Of a stretch of DNA of 64,000 nt, positions 24,894 through 32,985 are shown piece by piece. How positions within the stretch are numbered: position 1 is the first letter of the stretch; each line of letters opens with the position of its first letter. This DNA comes from Verrucosispora sp. WMMD573 (lineage in GTDB: Bacteria > Actinomycetota > Actinomycetes > Mycobacteriales > Micromonosporaceae), in NCBI RefSeq assembly GCF_027497175.1, contig NZ_CP114901.1, positions 3,162,001-3,226,000 on the forward strand, written 5' to 3'. The position numbers and the translations under genes are program-made. A model generated the notes under the pieces. That model did not search any database. It was not told the origin of the DNA and worked only from the letters and a program-made list of their open reading frames with translations.

Positions 24894-25268
24894 ATGGCCA
24901 GACCGAACGAAGAGAAGCAGGACGAGGTCGGCTGGTTCTGCGTTCGCTGCGTCTTCCGCGTGGGCGGCGACTCGTCGAGCCAGTTGTATGAAGAACGGCT
25001 GACGTTGTGGCGCGCCGCAGGTTTCGATGAGGCGATCGTGTTAGCCGAGGACGAGGCCCTCGGCTATGCGGCGGAGCAGCCCGACATGGACTTTGTAGGG
25101 CTTTCCCAGGCGTATCGCCTGTTTGATGATCCCGGGCATGGGGCGGAGGTCTTCTCGCTGGTGCGGGCAAGCGAACTGGATCCACCGGCCTACCTGACGA
25201 GGTTTTTCGACACCGGCGAGGAAAAACAGGGCGAGCTTAGAGCGTGTTTGAGAAGGGTCAGGCTTTGA
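24894..25268 (+). CDS. DUF4288 family protein, C-terminus rewritten by an IS5 element
   Basis: 124 residues from ATG at 24894. DEVGWFCVRCVFRVGG, YEERLTLWRAAGFDEAI and EDEALGYAAE mark the DUF4288 family, commonly found with SUKH-type immunity genes. The IS5 element enters at 25240. Joining the bases on either side (minus one TTA copy) restores GELNPGT and a stop at 26188, so the original protein ended EEKQGELNPGT. Now the last residues RACLRRVRL come from the element. The change affects only the tail, so the protein may still work. Confidence 0.75.
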   Translation: MARPNEEKQDEVGWFCVRCVFRVGGDSSSQLYEERLTLWRAAGFDEAIVLAEDEALGYAAEQPDMDFVGLSQAYRLFDDPGHGAEVFSLVRASELDPPAYLTRFFDTGEEKQGELRACLRRVRL

Positions 25269-26173
25269 GGTTGTCGAGGGTCCAGGCTCGTTGACGGCGT
25301 GCGGGTCGGCCGCGGGTGAGGCGGCGGAGCATGCCGTTGATGGCGGCCCAGCGGATCATGGCTTCGGAGGTGGCGGGGTGGCGTTCGTAGTCGCGGGCCA
25401 GTCTGCGGTGGCCGGTCAGCCAGGCAAGGCTGCGCTCGACGACCCATCGGCGGGCGATTACGGCGAATCCTTTCTGGCCTGGGGCCTTGCGTACGATTTC
25501 CAGGGTGGTGCGCAGGATGCGTTGGCACCAGTCGACCAGGGTTCCGGCGAAGCCGGCGTCGGCGTAGACGAACCGGACCGGGGTGAACAGGTACGCCGAC
25601 AGCAGAGTCGTCTTCGCTCCGTCGCGGTCCTGCACGCTCGCGGCCATCACGCACACGACTAGGAGCAGACCCAGGGTGTCGGTGACGATGAACCGTTTGC
25701 GGCCGTTGACCTTCTTGCCCGCGTCGTAGCCACGGGTGTCCCGGCCGACGGTGTCGGCGCCTTTGACGCTCTGGGAGTCGATGATGCCTGCCGTGGGTTC
25801 GGCGGCGCGGCCTTGGGCGGCGCGGACCCTTCGGCGCAGCGCGACGAGGATCCGCTCGGTGACATCGTCTTCCTCCCAGCGGGTGAAGTACCAGTACACC
25901 GTCTGCCACGGCGGGAAGTCGACCGGCAGTTGCCGCCACGAGCAGCCGGTCCGCACCACGTACAGGATCGCGTTCACCACGTCGCGGCGTGGATGTTTCT
26001 CCGGCCGGCCACCGGTTCTCGGTGGTGGCAGCAGCGGCTCGACCAGCGCCCATTGGGCGTCGGTCAGGTCCGAGGGGTAGCGACGCTGACGCGACATCGA
26101 GCCACTATGGACCAACGGCCGCTAACCGACGGCGCGACACGCCACCCATCACGAGAACTTCTCAAACACCCTC
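25240..26173 (-). mobile_element. IS5 family insertion sequence, apparently intact
   Basis: 934 bp with 16-base terminal inverted repeats GAG(C/G)GTGTTTGAGAAG (one mismatch) and a TTA target duplication on both sides (25237-25239 and 26174-26176). It carries one transposase gene on the minus strand. The three-base TNA-type duplication fits the IS1031-like branch of IS5. Confidence 0.9.
25258..26097 (-). CDS. IS5 family transposase
   Basis: 279 residues from ATG at 26097 (MSRQRRYPSDLTDAQWALVE, the DUF4096 N-terminal domain). The DDE residues appear in order: IIDSQSVKG, FVYADAGFAG and WVVERSLAWLTGHRRL, with the Y-(2)-R-(3)-E-(6)-K-like region of IS4/IS5 enzymes. No frameshift is present, so the element may be active. 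Confidence 0.92.
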   Translation of the reverse strand: MSRQRRYPSDLTDAQWALVEPLLPPPRTGGRPEKHPRRDVVNAILYVVRTGCSWRQLPVDFPPWQTVYWYFTRWEEDDVTERILVALRRRVRAAQGRAAEPTAGIIDSQSVKGADTVGRDTRGYDAGKKVNGRKRFIVTDTLGLLLVVCVMAASVQDRDGAKTTLLSAYLFTPVRFVYADAGFAGTLVDWCQRILRTTLEIVRKAPGQKGFAVIARRWVVERSLAWLTGHRRLARDYERHPATSEAMIRWAAINGMLRRLTRGRPARRQRAWTLDNLKA

Positions 26174-26301
26174 TTAATCCCGGCACCTGACCGAGCGCCG
26201 CCCCTGTTCCCAGCAAGCTTGCGCCGATCTCGCACCCGATCTGCGGCAGATCAGTGCGTCCGGATGACTGCACGGCCACGTGCCCTGGCAAACTCAGCCG
26301 C

Positions 26302-26487
26302 GTGTTGACCACCATCACCCTCGGGAACGTCGGTACCGCCGCAATCGTCGTCGGTCTGCTCATCGCCCTGTTGACTCTCGGCACAACCACCGACCGTCCA
26401 TTTACGCTGGCCTGGCTGCTCGTACTCGTCGGTACCGGCCTGCGGTTGGAGGCCGCCATCCGTGCCCCGAAACGCCAGGCACGATAG
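26302..26487 (+). CDS. Small two-helix membrane protein
   Basis: 61 residues from GTG at 26302 (GTG at 26254 would start in a repeat core). Two hydrophobic helices (about 5-26 and 33-50) and a basic tail (RAPKRQAR). Similar in build to the protein at 21370 but not clearly homologous. Confidence 0.45.
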   Translation: MLTTITLGNVGTAAIVVGLLIALLTLGTTTDRPFTLAWLLVLVGTGLRLEAAIRAPKRQAR

Positions 26488-26887
26488 CCCAACCGCTGAC
26501 CTTCCCGGCAGTACAGCAGCCCAGGTGTCGGTGCGGCAGGGGTGGAGGCTGGCGCAGTCCCCTCGGTGGGAGCGTGCTCCGACAGGTTGCCCGACAACGT
26601 GCCGAATATCGGACGATCTGTGCGTGGAGATCATCCATCTGCTGCGGGCGGGAGTGGCCCGGCCGGCCGATCCGCTTCCGTTGTCGTAGTCGACCACGCC
26701 AGGTACTGTCGCCTGTCGTGAACACCGGACCGGCGCAACGCCACACACGGATCGGCGACCCGGTGGACAGCTGACCGACCGGCGGGTGCCTGGTGGGCAC
26801 CCCGCTGATTCGGCACGCGGGCCTCCAAGCAATCAACGCTCACCAGGTCCCGTCATAGCCGTGTCGAACAACAGCGAGGTCAGCCGA
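26488..26887. other. Spacer without a recognisable gene
   Basis: 400 bases. No convincing frame on either strand; the long minus-strand frames are low-complexity. Nothing repeat-like was seen. Confidence 0.45.
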
Positions 26888-27262
26888 ATGGCAGTCAGGT
26901 TCAACCACACCATCATCGCCGCCAAGGATCGCAACGAGTCAGCCCGGTTCTACCGTGAGTTGCTTGAAGTTCCGGAGGCGCCGCCCTGGGGTGTGTTCAC
27001 CAACATCCAGCTCAGCGACGGTGTGCTACTCCAGTTCGCCGAACCGCCGGTGGAGATTCAGATGCAGCACTACGCGTTCCTGATCGACGACAACCTGTTC
27101 GATCGGGCATACGCGCGACTGCGCGAGCACGGCATAGAGCACTGGGCCGATCCGCAGATGCGTCGCCCTGGCGAGATCAACAACGAGCACGGTGGCCGGG
27201 GAGTCTACTTCAAAGACCCCGCAGGCCACGCGATCGAACTGATCACCCGCCCGTACCTGTAG
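26888..27262 (+). CDS. VOC (glyoxalase/bleomycin-resistance fold) protein
   Basis: 124 residues from ATG at 26888. FNHTIIAAKDRNESARFYRE gives the first metal histidine, HYAFLIDDNLFDRAYARL the second strand pair, and GRGVYFKDPAGHAIELITRPY the last with the metal-binding Glu. The fold binds a divalent metal and may be a dioxygenase, isomerase or drug-binding protein. The long upstream open frame is spacer. Confidence 0.85.
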   Translation: MAVRFNHTIIAAKDRNESARFYRELLEVPEAPPWGVFTNIQLSDGVLLQFAEPPVEIQMQHYAFLIDDNLFDRAYARLREHGIEHWADPQMRRPGEINNEHGGRGVYFKDPAGHAIELITRPYL

Positions 27263-27401
27263 CAGATGCCTCTGGCCGGGCGCCCGTCACTCGGTGCCCG
27301 GCCAGGGTGCCCACAGCCGCACCGGCGATCGTGCACAGCCGCCACCACCTTCTTGTCTTTTCAGGACGCGCAACCCCCGGTGCCGCAATCTGAGCATCAG
27401 G

Positions 27402-27430
27402 CAACGCACTGAACTCGGCGCGATCGCGCT
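27402..27430 (+). repeat. ACTCAACTCGGCACG-type element, also at 9181 and 12788
   Basis: AACGCACTGAACTCGGCGCG here matches ACGCGCTCAACTCGGCACG at 9183-9201 and AACGCACTCAACTCGGCACG at 12789-12808. In the copies at 12788 and 27402 a GGTCGGCGGC core follows 50-60 bases later, so this is probably the left end of a unit of 80-90 bases. Confidence 0.55.
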
Positions 27431-27480
27431 GGATGCTGCCGTCCATGGTCACGTTCTCTGACGTGCGGTCGGCGGCCGAA
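27430..27480 (+). repeat. 51-base element shared with 23622-23675
   Basis: Second copy of the GGATGCYGCCG...GTCACGTTCTSTGACG...GGCGGC block. It lies in the 311-base spacer between the VOC and histidine phosphatase genes, which otherwise holds nothing recognisable. Confidence 0.6.
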
Positions 27481-27573
27481 CGAGTACACCGGGCGGTGTT
27501 CTGGGCCGGGTCGTCCGTGCCTCCGTGATCTATGGTGCTCCTCGTCACACAAGGACCCGGAGGGCGGCGCACG

Positions 27574-28146
27574 ATGGCTCGTACACAGCTGTACCTCGTC
27601 CGCCACGGCGAACAGGGTTCGGTCTCCGACCACGCCCCGGACGAAGGTCTGTCGCAGCTCGGCCGCGACCAGGCCGACCGGCTGGGCAGACGGCTCCGCA
27701 CCGTGCCTTTCTCGGCCGTCCACCACAGCTCACTGGCCCGGGCGGCCCAAACCGCCGACATCGTCGCCCGCTACCTCCCACAGGTACCACGACACGACTG
27801 CGACTTCGTCGCAGACCGTACGCCGGTGCCTTCTGCCGCCGAACGTGGCCGATACCCGGGACGGTGGCATGCATGGCTTGACGGTGTGCTCGACGACGAG
27901 CGCGACGAAGACGCCGTGGCCCTACGGGCCGCCGTTGAGCACTTCGGGGTCACCGGCGAGGAGGACCGGCATGAACTGCTGATCACGCACAACTTAGTGA
28001 TCGGCTGGTTCGTCCGCCACGTGCTTGACGCCCCGGTGTGGCGGTGGATAGGCCTCAATCAAGCCAACTGCGCTATCACCATCGTGCAGTGGGATTCCGA
28101 TCGACCGCCAACCTTGGTCAGCTTCAACGACACCGGACACCTGTAG
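27574..28146 (+). CDS. Histidine phosphatase family protein
   Basis: 190 residues from ATG at 27574, preceded by GGAGGG. The catalytic LYLVRHGEQG (RHG) motif, HHSSLARAAQTADIVARYLP and HELLITHNLVIGWFVRHVL with the second His are the phosphoglycerate-mutase-like phosphatase core. It acts on small phosphates or phosphoproteins; the substrate is unknown. It ends the island and is convergent with the 1352-aa gene. Confidence 0.88.
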   Translation: MARTQLYLVRHGEQGSVSDHAPDEGLSQLGRDQADRLGRRLRTVPFSAVHHSSLARAAQTADIVARYLPQVPRHDCDFVADRTPVPSAAERGRYPGRWHAWLDGVLDDERDEDAVALRAAVEHFGVTGEEDRHELLITHNLVIGWFVRHVLDAPVWRWIGLNQANCAITIVQWDSDRPPTLVSFNDTGHL

Positions 28147-28153
28147 CCGAAGA

Positions 28154-28192
28154 GCATCCGCTATGGCGGATGCCCGAGATCGCGTTTCGGGC
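28154..28192. terminator. Double hairpin between convergent genes
   Basis: GCATCCGC/GCGGATGC (loop TATG, 28154-28173) and GCCCGA/TCGGGC (28172-28192) sit in the 57-base gap between the phosphatase and WD40-protein stops. Confidence 0.65.
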
Positions 28193-28203
28193 ACGGCCCT
28201 GCG

Positions 28204-31200
28204 TCATTGGGCGATCGCGAGCGCGAGCAGACCCTGGTCCAGGCCCACCACCAGGGTGTCGCCAATGGCGCAGCAGGTCAGCGCCGGATGGTAGACGGGG
28301 ATGGTGTGCACCGCCCGGCCGGTCGTCGGATCCCAGACTCGGACCGTGCGGTCCCGGCTGGTCGATGCGATCAAGTTGCGACCGCCGATCCGCACCAGGC
28401 TCAGCCCGGTGACCGGGCCGCGGTGCCCGGTGAACCATCGAACCGGCTGGCCCCACTCCGCGTCCCACATCCGGATCGTGTGGTCCGCGCTGGCCGATAC
28501 CAGCATCGGGCGACCGGCCACCACCACTCCGCACAGCGCGTTGACCGCATCCTGATGTCCCTGCTGTAACCAGAGCGGGGTATCTCCACCGGCCCACAGC
28601 ATCACGGTGCCGCTCTTGTCCGCCGAGGCGAGCGCCTCGAAACCCGGCCACCTGACCGTGGCCAAGGCGGTCACCCAGGCGCGGGTGACGTGGCCGAGGA
28701 GCACCGCGCGTACGGTGCCGGTGTGCGGGTTCCACAACCGGATTGCCTGGTCGTCGCCGGCCGAGGCGATCAGGGTTTCACCCTTGACGACGATCGGGCA
28801 GACCGCGGCCACCGGGGCGTGGTGTTCGGTCATCTCCCAACCCAACGTGCCGTCCCGGGCGTTCCACGCGCCGACGGTGTTGTCCTCCTGCGCGGTGAAG
28901 ATCAGCGGCTCCTCGTCGTCGGCGACCGCACACATCGCGTTGACCGCGCTGCCCTCCGTCTTGAACTCCAGGACCCGCTCGCCGGTGCTGACATCCCAAC
29001 AGCGCACCTGGCCGTCGACCCCGCCTGCGGCTACCAGTGCTGGCTGCCCACTGGGCACGGGGCAGAGCGCGCTCACCGGACCGTACCGGTCCGGGTCGGT
29101 GACCGTGTCCGGCTGACCGCCGGCCGGATCCCACAGCCGCACCGTGCCGTCGTCGCCGGCGGTGGCGAGCATCCGTTCCTTCGCGGTACGCAGCTCGCAG
29201 ACCGCACGGACCCAGTTCGCATGCCCCTGCAGGCTGGGACGGCTGACCCAGGTCTGTACCTCCCACAGCCGGATGAAACCGTCCTCGCCTGTCGACACCA
29301 GCAGGCATCCGCCGTCGACGTCGACAGTGCACAGGTCGGTGATCGGTCCGCCGGTGTCGAGGGTCTGTACCAGCCGGCCGGTCAGGGGATTCCACAGGCG
29401 GACGGTGCCGTCGTAGCCCGCCGAAGCGAGCAACGTGCCCTCGGGCGAGCGGACGGGGTAGAGGGTCGTGACCCAGCCAGCATGGCCGACGAGGGTCAGC
29501 ATTGGTCGGCCACCGGCGCTCGGTTCCCAGATCCGGATCACACTGTCGAAGCCGGTGGAAGCCAACAGGTGCCGGCCGCCGGCGGGAACATACGTCACCG
29601 CCGTCACCCAGCCGACGTGTCCGGTCAACACGTACCGCTGATCGCCCGTATCCGGATCCCAGACGCGTACCGTACGGTCGTCGCCGGCCGAGACGAGCAG
29701 ATCACCGGCGGGCAGCGGAATGACGCAGATGTTGCGTACCCAGTCGTGGTGCCCACGCAACTCATGCCGGCGGCGGCCGGTCCGTGGTTCCCACAACCCC
29801 ACCGTGCCGTCGTGGCTGGCGGTGGCGATCAGCACCTCGCCGGCACCGGTCCGGACCGCGCACACGCCACGGATCGTGTCAGCGTGGCAGGTGAAGACCG
29901 ACTCGACCTGGTTGGTCAGCGGATCCCAGAGCCGGACGGTGCCGTCGTCACCGGCCGAGGCGAGGAGCCGGCGGTTGTCGATCTCGATGGCCGCGACGTC
30001 GTAGACCGCCTGTGAGTGCCCGTCCAGCACGCTGCGTTCCTGTCGCGGCGGTGTGTGCGCCCACCGCGCCCGGTACGGTGCCTCGTCCGCCACGATTCCG
30101 CTGTTCAGGCCATCGAGGCGGTCGACGACCGAGAGGAGCGCGGCGCGCTCGGCCGGTTCCGCCGCCACCGCCAGCGGGGTGCGTTGCAGCAGCCTTGCTC
30201 GGGCCTGCGCGAGCGGTGCGGTAGGCGTGTGTTCTGCGTCGACCACGGTGAGCAACCGGTCGAGGTGCGCGTGCAGCAGGTAACCCTCGTCGGTGAGCAG
30301 CCGTTCCACCAGACCGGCCCGGGCGGCGTGCTGCGGTAGCGAGCGCAGCAGGTAATCCGGACAGGCCGCCCATCCGGTGACGCCGGCCAGGTCGACCCAG
30401 GCGGACACCAGTCGGCGCTGGTCGTCGCGGCGCAAGGCCCGCACGTCGCGGTCGGCCAGCAACGCGTCGTTGAGGGCCTGGTGGAACAGCCGGTACGCGG
30501 GCTGCGCGCCTCCGCCGCTCTCGACCAGGAAGTTCGCAGCGGCGGTACGGGCGAACCCGAGCAGTTCCGACTCGGTGACGGTCCCGCCCAATGCTGTCAC
30601 CGCCGCCTGCCACAGTGGCAGCGGCAGTCCCGGTGTCTCGGCGTATGCGAGCACGGTCAGGGCCAGTCGGGCGGGTGTCGAGCCCGCCGCAGGCAGCCCG
30701 GCGAGGTAGGCGTCCAGCGCGTGCGCCACGGTGGCGGTGAACGACACCGTTGCCGGGTCGACGGGTTCGGTGTCGCGCAACGCGTGTGTCCGGGCGACCA
30801 GGCCGGCGACGAGAAAGTTGCCCTTGGCCAGGGCGGCGATGCGGCGGGCGAGTGGGGCGGCGGTCCCCGGATCGGCGTACGGGTTGGCGGGCCGCTCGAC
30901 ACCGAGCAGTTGCAGGGTCGCCTGGGCATAGTTGACGAGATCGGCTTCGGCGAAGTACTCCGGTGCGTCCAGGTCGATCAGCTCCGCGTCGTCGCCGAAA
31001 CAGGTGACCAGATTGCCCTGGTCGTCGGAGCGTCGGGTGCCGACCACCACCCGGACCCCGTACCGGCCGCAGTCGCGGGCCAGCGGCAGCAGGATGTCGT
31101 CGATGATCTGCCGGGCGTGGCCGGGGTCGACGGCCTCGTCGAGCGCGTCGATGATCAGCGCGAATCGGTTGGGCCGGCGCTCCAGCCGGTCGCGTACCGC

Positions 31201-32262
31201 CGGCATCAGGTCGGCGGGAGCACCGGGCAGGTCGACGGCGACTGCCTGCGCGATCTCGGTGGCAACCTCGATGGCGGTCTTGCCCTTGGCATGCACGGCA
31301 CACGACACCGAGCCGACCTTGGCCCGGACGGCTACGTCGTCGCGCGGCAGCGTCGCCCGGATCTGCCGGTCGGCGGTGGTGACGACCCGGCCGAGGGCAG
31401 CGGACTTACCCACGCCGGGTGAGCCTGTGACGATCAGTGGTCGTTCGACAGGCCCCGAATCGTCAAGCCAGCTCACGATGCTGCGCAGGGCTGCGGTCCG
31501 GCCACGGAACCAGGCGCCGCCTTCGGTGTCCACTCCCACACCCCGGGCCCGGGGAAGCCAGTGCCGACCGGCCTCGCCGTCGCTGCTCAGCGCCCATCCC
31601 CAGGCGGACAGGGCGCTGTCGTCGGCGTCCTCGACCCGCCAGGCGGACAGGCTGCCCAGCTTCATCTCGGGTAGCTGTTCGTCCGCGTGGTGGAGGGTCA
31701 CGGCCTGGCCCTTGCCCTGGCTGTCGGCAGAGACCACGACGCCGATCACCGCCTGGTATTCCGGCGACCAGACGGCACCGCCGCTGAAGCCTCTGCTCAG
31801 TCCGCCGCTCGCGCCACTGTCGATCATGACGTGCCCGTAACCGCCGATCTTGGTGAAGGTGCCAGTGGCCGAGGTGCCACCGGGGATCGCGGTAGGAAAG
31901 CCGTACGCCCAGAAGGGGCGATCGACCAGTGGCCGGGGTTCCAGGCAGCGTAGCCGGGCTGCCGAGACCGTGGCCGGCACCGGCTCGACGAGTTCGAGCA
32001 CGACCAGATCGACGTGTGCGGCTTGCTTGCCGTCGTGCAGACACTGCCGGACCTTACGTCGATCGAAGTAGCTGACCTTCGATGCGAGCGGAAAGGCGAC
32101 CCACAGATCGTCGTGGAAGTTTCCGTCCGCGCCGAAGGCGACGTGATGGCAGGTGAGGACGAGATTCGTGTCGATGACGATTCCGGCGCCGACCGGGATG
32201 TGCTGATCGGGTCCGCGATGTAGGGCTACCGACCACGGGCTTCCGTCAGGGGCTGCTGTCAC
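28204..32262 (-). CDS. Trypsin-like protease - STAND NTPase - WD40 repeat protein
   Basis: 1352 residues from GTG at 32262. Residues 15-200 are a trypsin-like domain with the triad His40 (VLTCHHVAF), Asp85 (HVDLVVLEL) and Ser160 (GFSGGAVW); there is no signal peptide, so it is cytosolic. Residues 255-560 are a NACHT/STAND-type NTPase with Walker A GSPGVGKS (280-287) and Walker B ALIIDALDE (368-376). After a helical arm, about 14 WD40 repeats (745-1350, motifs such as GHxxWVxxV and DDGTVRLWD) would form two propellers. The family builds self-activated conflict systems: sensor repeats, oligomerising NTPase, protease effector. It is 15 bases downstream of its small partner gene. Confidence 0.88.
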   Translation of the reverse strand: MTAAPDGSPWSVALHRGPDQHIPVGAGIVIDTNLVLTCHHVAFGADGNFHDDLWVAFPLASKVSYFDRRKVRQCLHDGKQAAHVDLVVLELVEPVPATVSAARLRCLEPRPLVDRPFWAYGFPTAIPGGTSATGTFTKIGGYGHVMIDSGASGGLSRGFSGGAVWSPEYQAVIGVVVSADSQGKGQAVTLHHADEQLPEMKLGSLSAWRVEDADDSALSAWGWALSSDGEAGRHWLPRARGVGVDTEGGAWFRGRTAALRSIVSWLDDSGPVERPLIVTGSPGVGKSAALGRVVTTADRQIRATLPRDDVAVRAKVGSVSCAVHAKGKTAIEVATEIAQAVAVDLPGAPADLMPAVRDRLERRPNRFALIIDALDEAVDPGHARQIIDDILLPLARDCGRYGVRVVVGTRRSDDQGNLVTCFGDDAELIDLDAPEYFAEADLVNYAQATLQLLGVERPANPYADPGTAAPLARRIAALAKGNFLVAGLVARTHALRDTEPVDPATVSFTATVAHALDAYLAGLPAAGSTPARLALTVLAYAETPGLPLPLWQAAVTALGGTVTESELLGFARTAAANFLVESGGGAQPAYRLFHQALNDALLADRDVRALRRDDQRRLVSAWVDLAGVTGWAACPDYLLRSLPQHAARAGLVERLLTDEGYLLHAHLDRLLTVVDAEHTPTAPLAQARARLLQRTPLAVAAEPAERAALLSVVDRLDGLNSGIVADEAPYRARWAHTPPRQERSVLDGHSQAVYDVAAIEIDNRRLLASAGDDGTVRLWDPLTNQVESVFTCHADTIRGVCAVRTGAGEVLIATASHDGTVGLWEPRTGRRRHELRGHHDWVRNICVIPLPAGDLLVSAGDDRTVRVWDPDTGDQRYVLTGHVGWVTAVTYVPAGGRHLLASTGFDSVIRIWEPSAGGRPMLTLVGHAGWVTTLYPVRSPEGTLLASAGYDGTVRLWNPLTGRLVQTLDTGGPITDLCTVDVDGGCLLVSTGEDGFIRLWEVQTWVSRPSLQGHANWVRAVCELRTAKERMLATAGDDGTVRLWDPAGGQPDTVTDPDRYGPVSALCPVPSGQPALVAAGGVDGQVRCWDVSTGERVLEFKTEGSAVNAMCAVADDEEPLIFTAQEDNTVGAWNARDGTLGWEMTEHHAPVAAVCPIVVKGETLIASAGDDQAIRLWNPHTGTVRAVLLGHVTRAWVTALATVRWPGFEALASADKSGTVMLWAGGDTPLWLQQGHQDAVNALCGVVVAGRPMLVSASADHTIRMWDAEWGQPVRWFTGHRGPVTGLSLVRIGGRNLIASTSRDRTVRVWDPTTGRAVHTIPVYHPALTCCAIGDTLVVGLDQGLLALAIAQ

Positions 32263-32277
32263 GGATCACCCCATCCG

Positions 32278-32607
32278 TCAAAGCCGCGACACGGTGCCGT
32301 GAGCCGGTGAGCCGCCTCCGTGCCAGGTCAGGGTGACCTCGAAGTTCGCCTCACCGGTCGCCTTGGCTATAACCCAGTTCGCCGTCCCGGTCGCCTTGAT
32401 CCCGAATCGCACCTCGACCACGTCCGGTGCCGCGGCCTTCACCTGCTCGAGTAACTCCCGCGCGGCAGCGACAGCCGGCGCCGCGGACTCCCGCACCCAT
32501 CCGGCGACATCGCCGGTGCCCGCAGGCTGAAAGCCCGGAGGCGGCTCGACTTCGATCAGCGCGACCGTCTTGTCGTCGACCTGGTAGCGGACCATCTCAG
32601 ACTGCAC
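32278..32607 (-). CDS. Trypsin-co-occurring domain (Trypco1, CU044_2847 family) protein
   Basis: 109 residues from GTG at 32607 with GGAGAGG upstream. VRYQVDDKTVALIEVEPPPG, APAVAAARELLEQVKAAAPD and VEVRFGIKATGTANWVIAKA form the family pattern: a beta pair, a helix, then the EVRFGIK and ANFEVTLTW strands. The domain is known for sitting beside trypsin-STAND proteins, and here it is first in a two-gene operon with one. It may present or gate the protease. Biochemical role undetermined. Confidence 0.8.
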   Translation of the reverse strand: MQSEMVRYQVDDKTVALIEVEPPPGFQPAGTGDVAGWVRESAAPAVAAARELLEQVKAAAPDVVEVRFGIKATGTANWVIAKATGEANFEVTLTWHGGGSPAHGTVSRL

Positions 32608-32985
32608 CGGTCACCTCTCCGTGGCGCTTCTCCGATACGGCAGGAGAGGCCGCGGTTTCGTGCACTCGCGGCTGGCCTCTCGCCGATCAGCCATGCTGCC
32701 TGTTGTCGTGGATATTTGGCAACGGCCGATTACCTGATTACCCGACAACGCTCCGAACAGGTGTTTCAGCCACCCGGCCCAGGCTGCGCCACTGAAGATC
32801 CGCTCAGCCGTGCTGTCGGTTTTCGTCAGCTCGAATGACGACCTTGCGCTTGCCGGTGACCGTCGGCAGAATCGGCCCGGGCGTGGGGCCATTCCCGTTG
32901 CCGCGCCAGGATCACGGCCACCCCTCCGAGTCTTCGATCATCACCGTCGACGTGGTGAGAGCTCGTGCCACAGAGGAGCATCCGC
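32608..32985. promoter_or_regulatory. Divergent control region of the two conflict operons
   Basis: 378 bases shared by the protease-STAND operon (minus) and the HerA-like operon (plus), with no gene of its own. CCTCTCC/GGAGAGG repeats occur near the minus-strand start. No clear -10/-35 pair could be assigned with confidence. Confidence 0.4.

Larger units (their letters stand above)
9722..27480 (+). repeat. Dispersed GCGGCAGATC repeat family, 13 same-oriented copies
   Basis: A core G-CGGCARAT-C/A-C/A-G recurs at 9722, 10638, 12860, 18201, 18915, 19742, 20068, 20982, 21712, 22300, 23663, 26242 and, degenerate, 27471. All copies are on the plus strand and nearly all sit in gene spacers, although the neighbouring genes lie on both strands. 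Many are followed by C/AGTGC. Five copies belong to longer shared blocks (separate entries). The even spacing between unrelated small genes resembles cassette-boundary repeats, but no GTTRRRY/RYYYAAC integron core and no integrase are visible. Confidence 0.6.

Noticed and set aside
26064..26836. Minus-strand frames upstream of the IS5 element
   Set aside because: They cross the IS end and a repeat core, have low-complexity sequence and no start signals.
9700..27500. Integron cassette array
   Set aside because: Repeats share orientation and spacing with attC sites, but there is no intI gene, no GTTRRRY/RYYYAAC cores, and genes lie on both strands. Kept as a repeat finding only.
6307..28200. 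Prophage or integrative conjugative element
   Set aside because: No integrase, portal, terminase, relaxase or conjugation gene was found, and no direct repeat of the tRNA-Val end appears at the right side.
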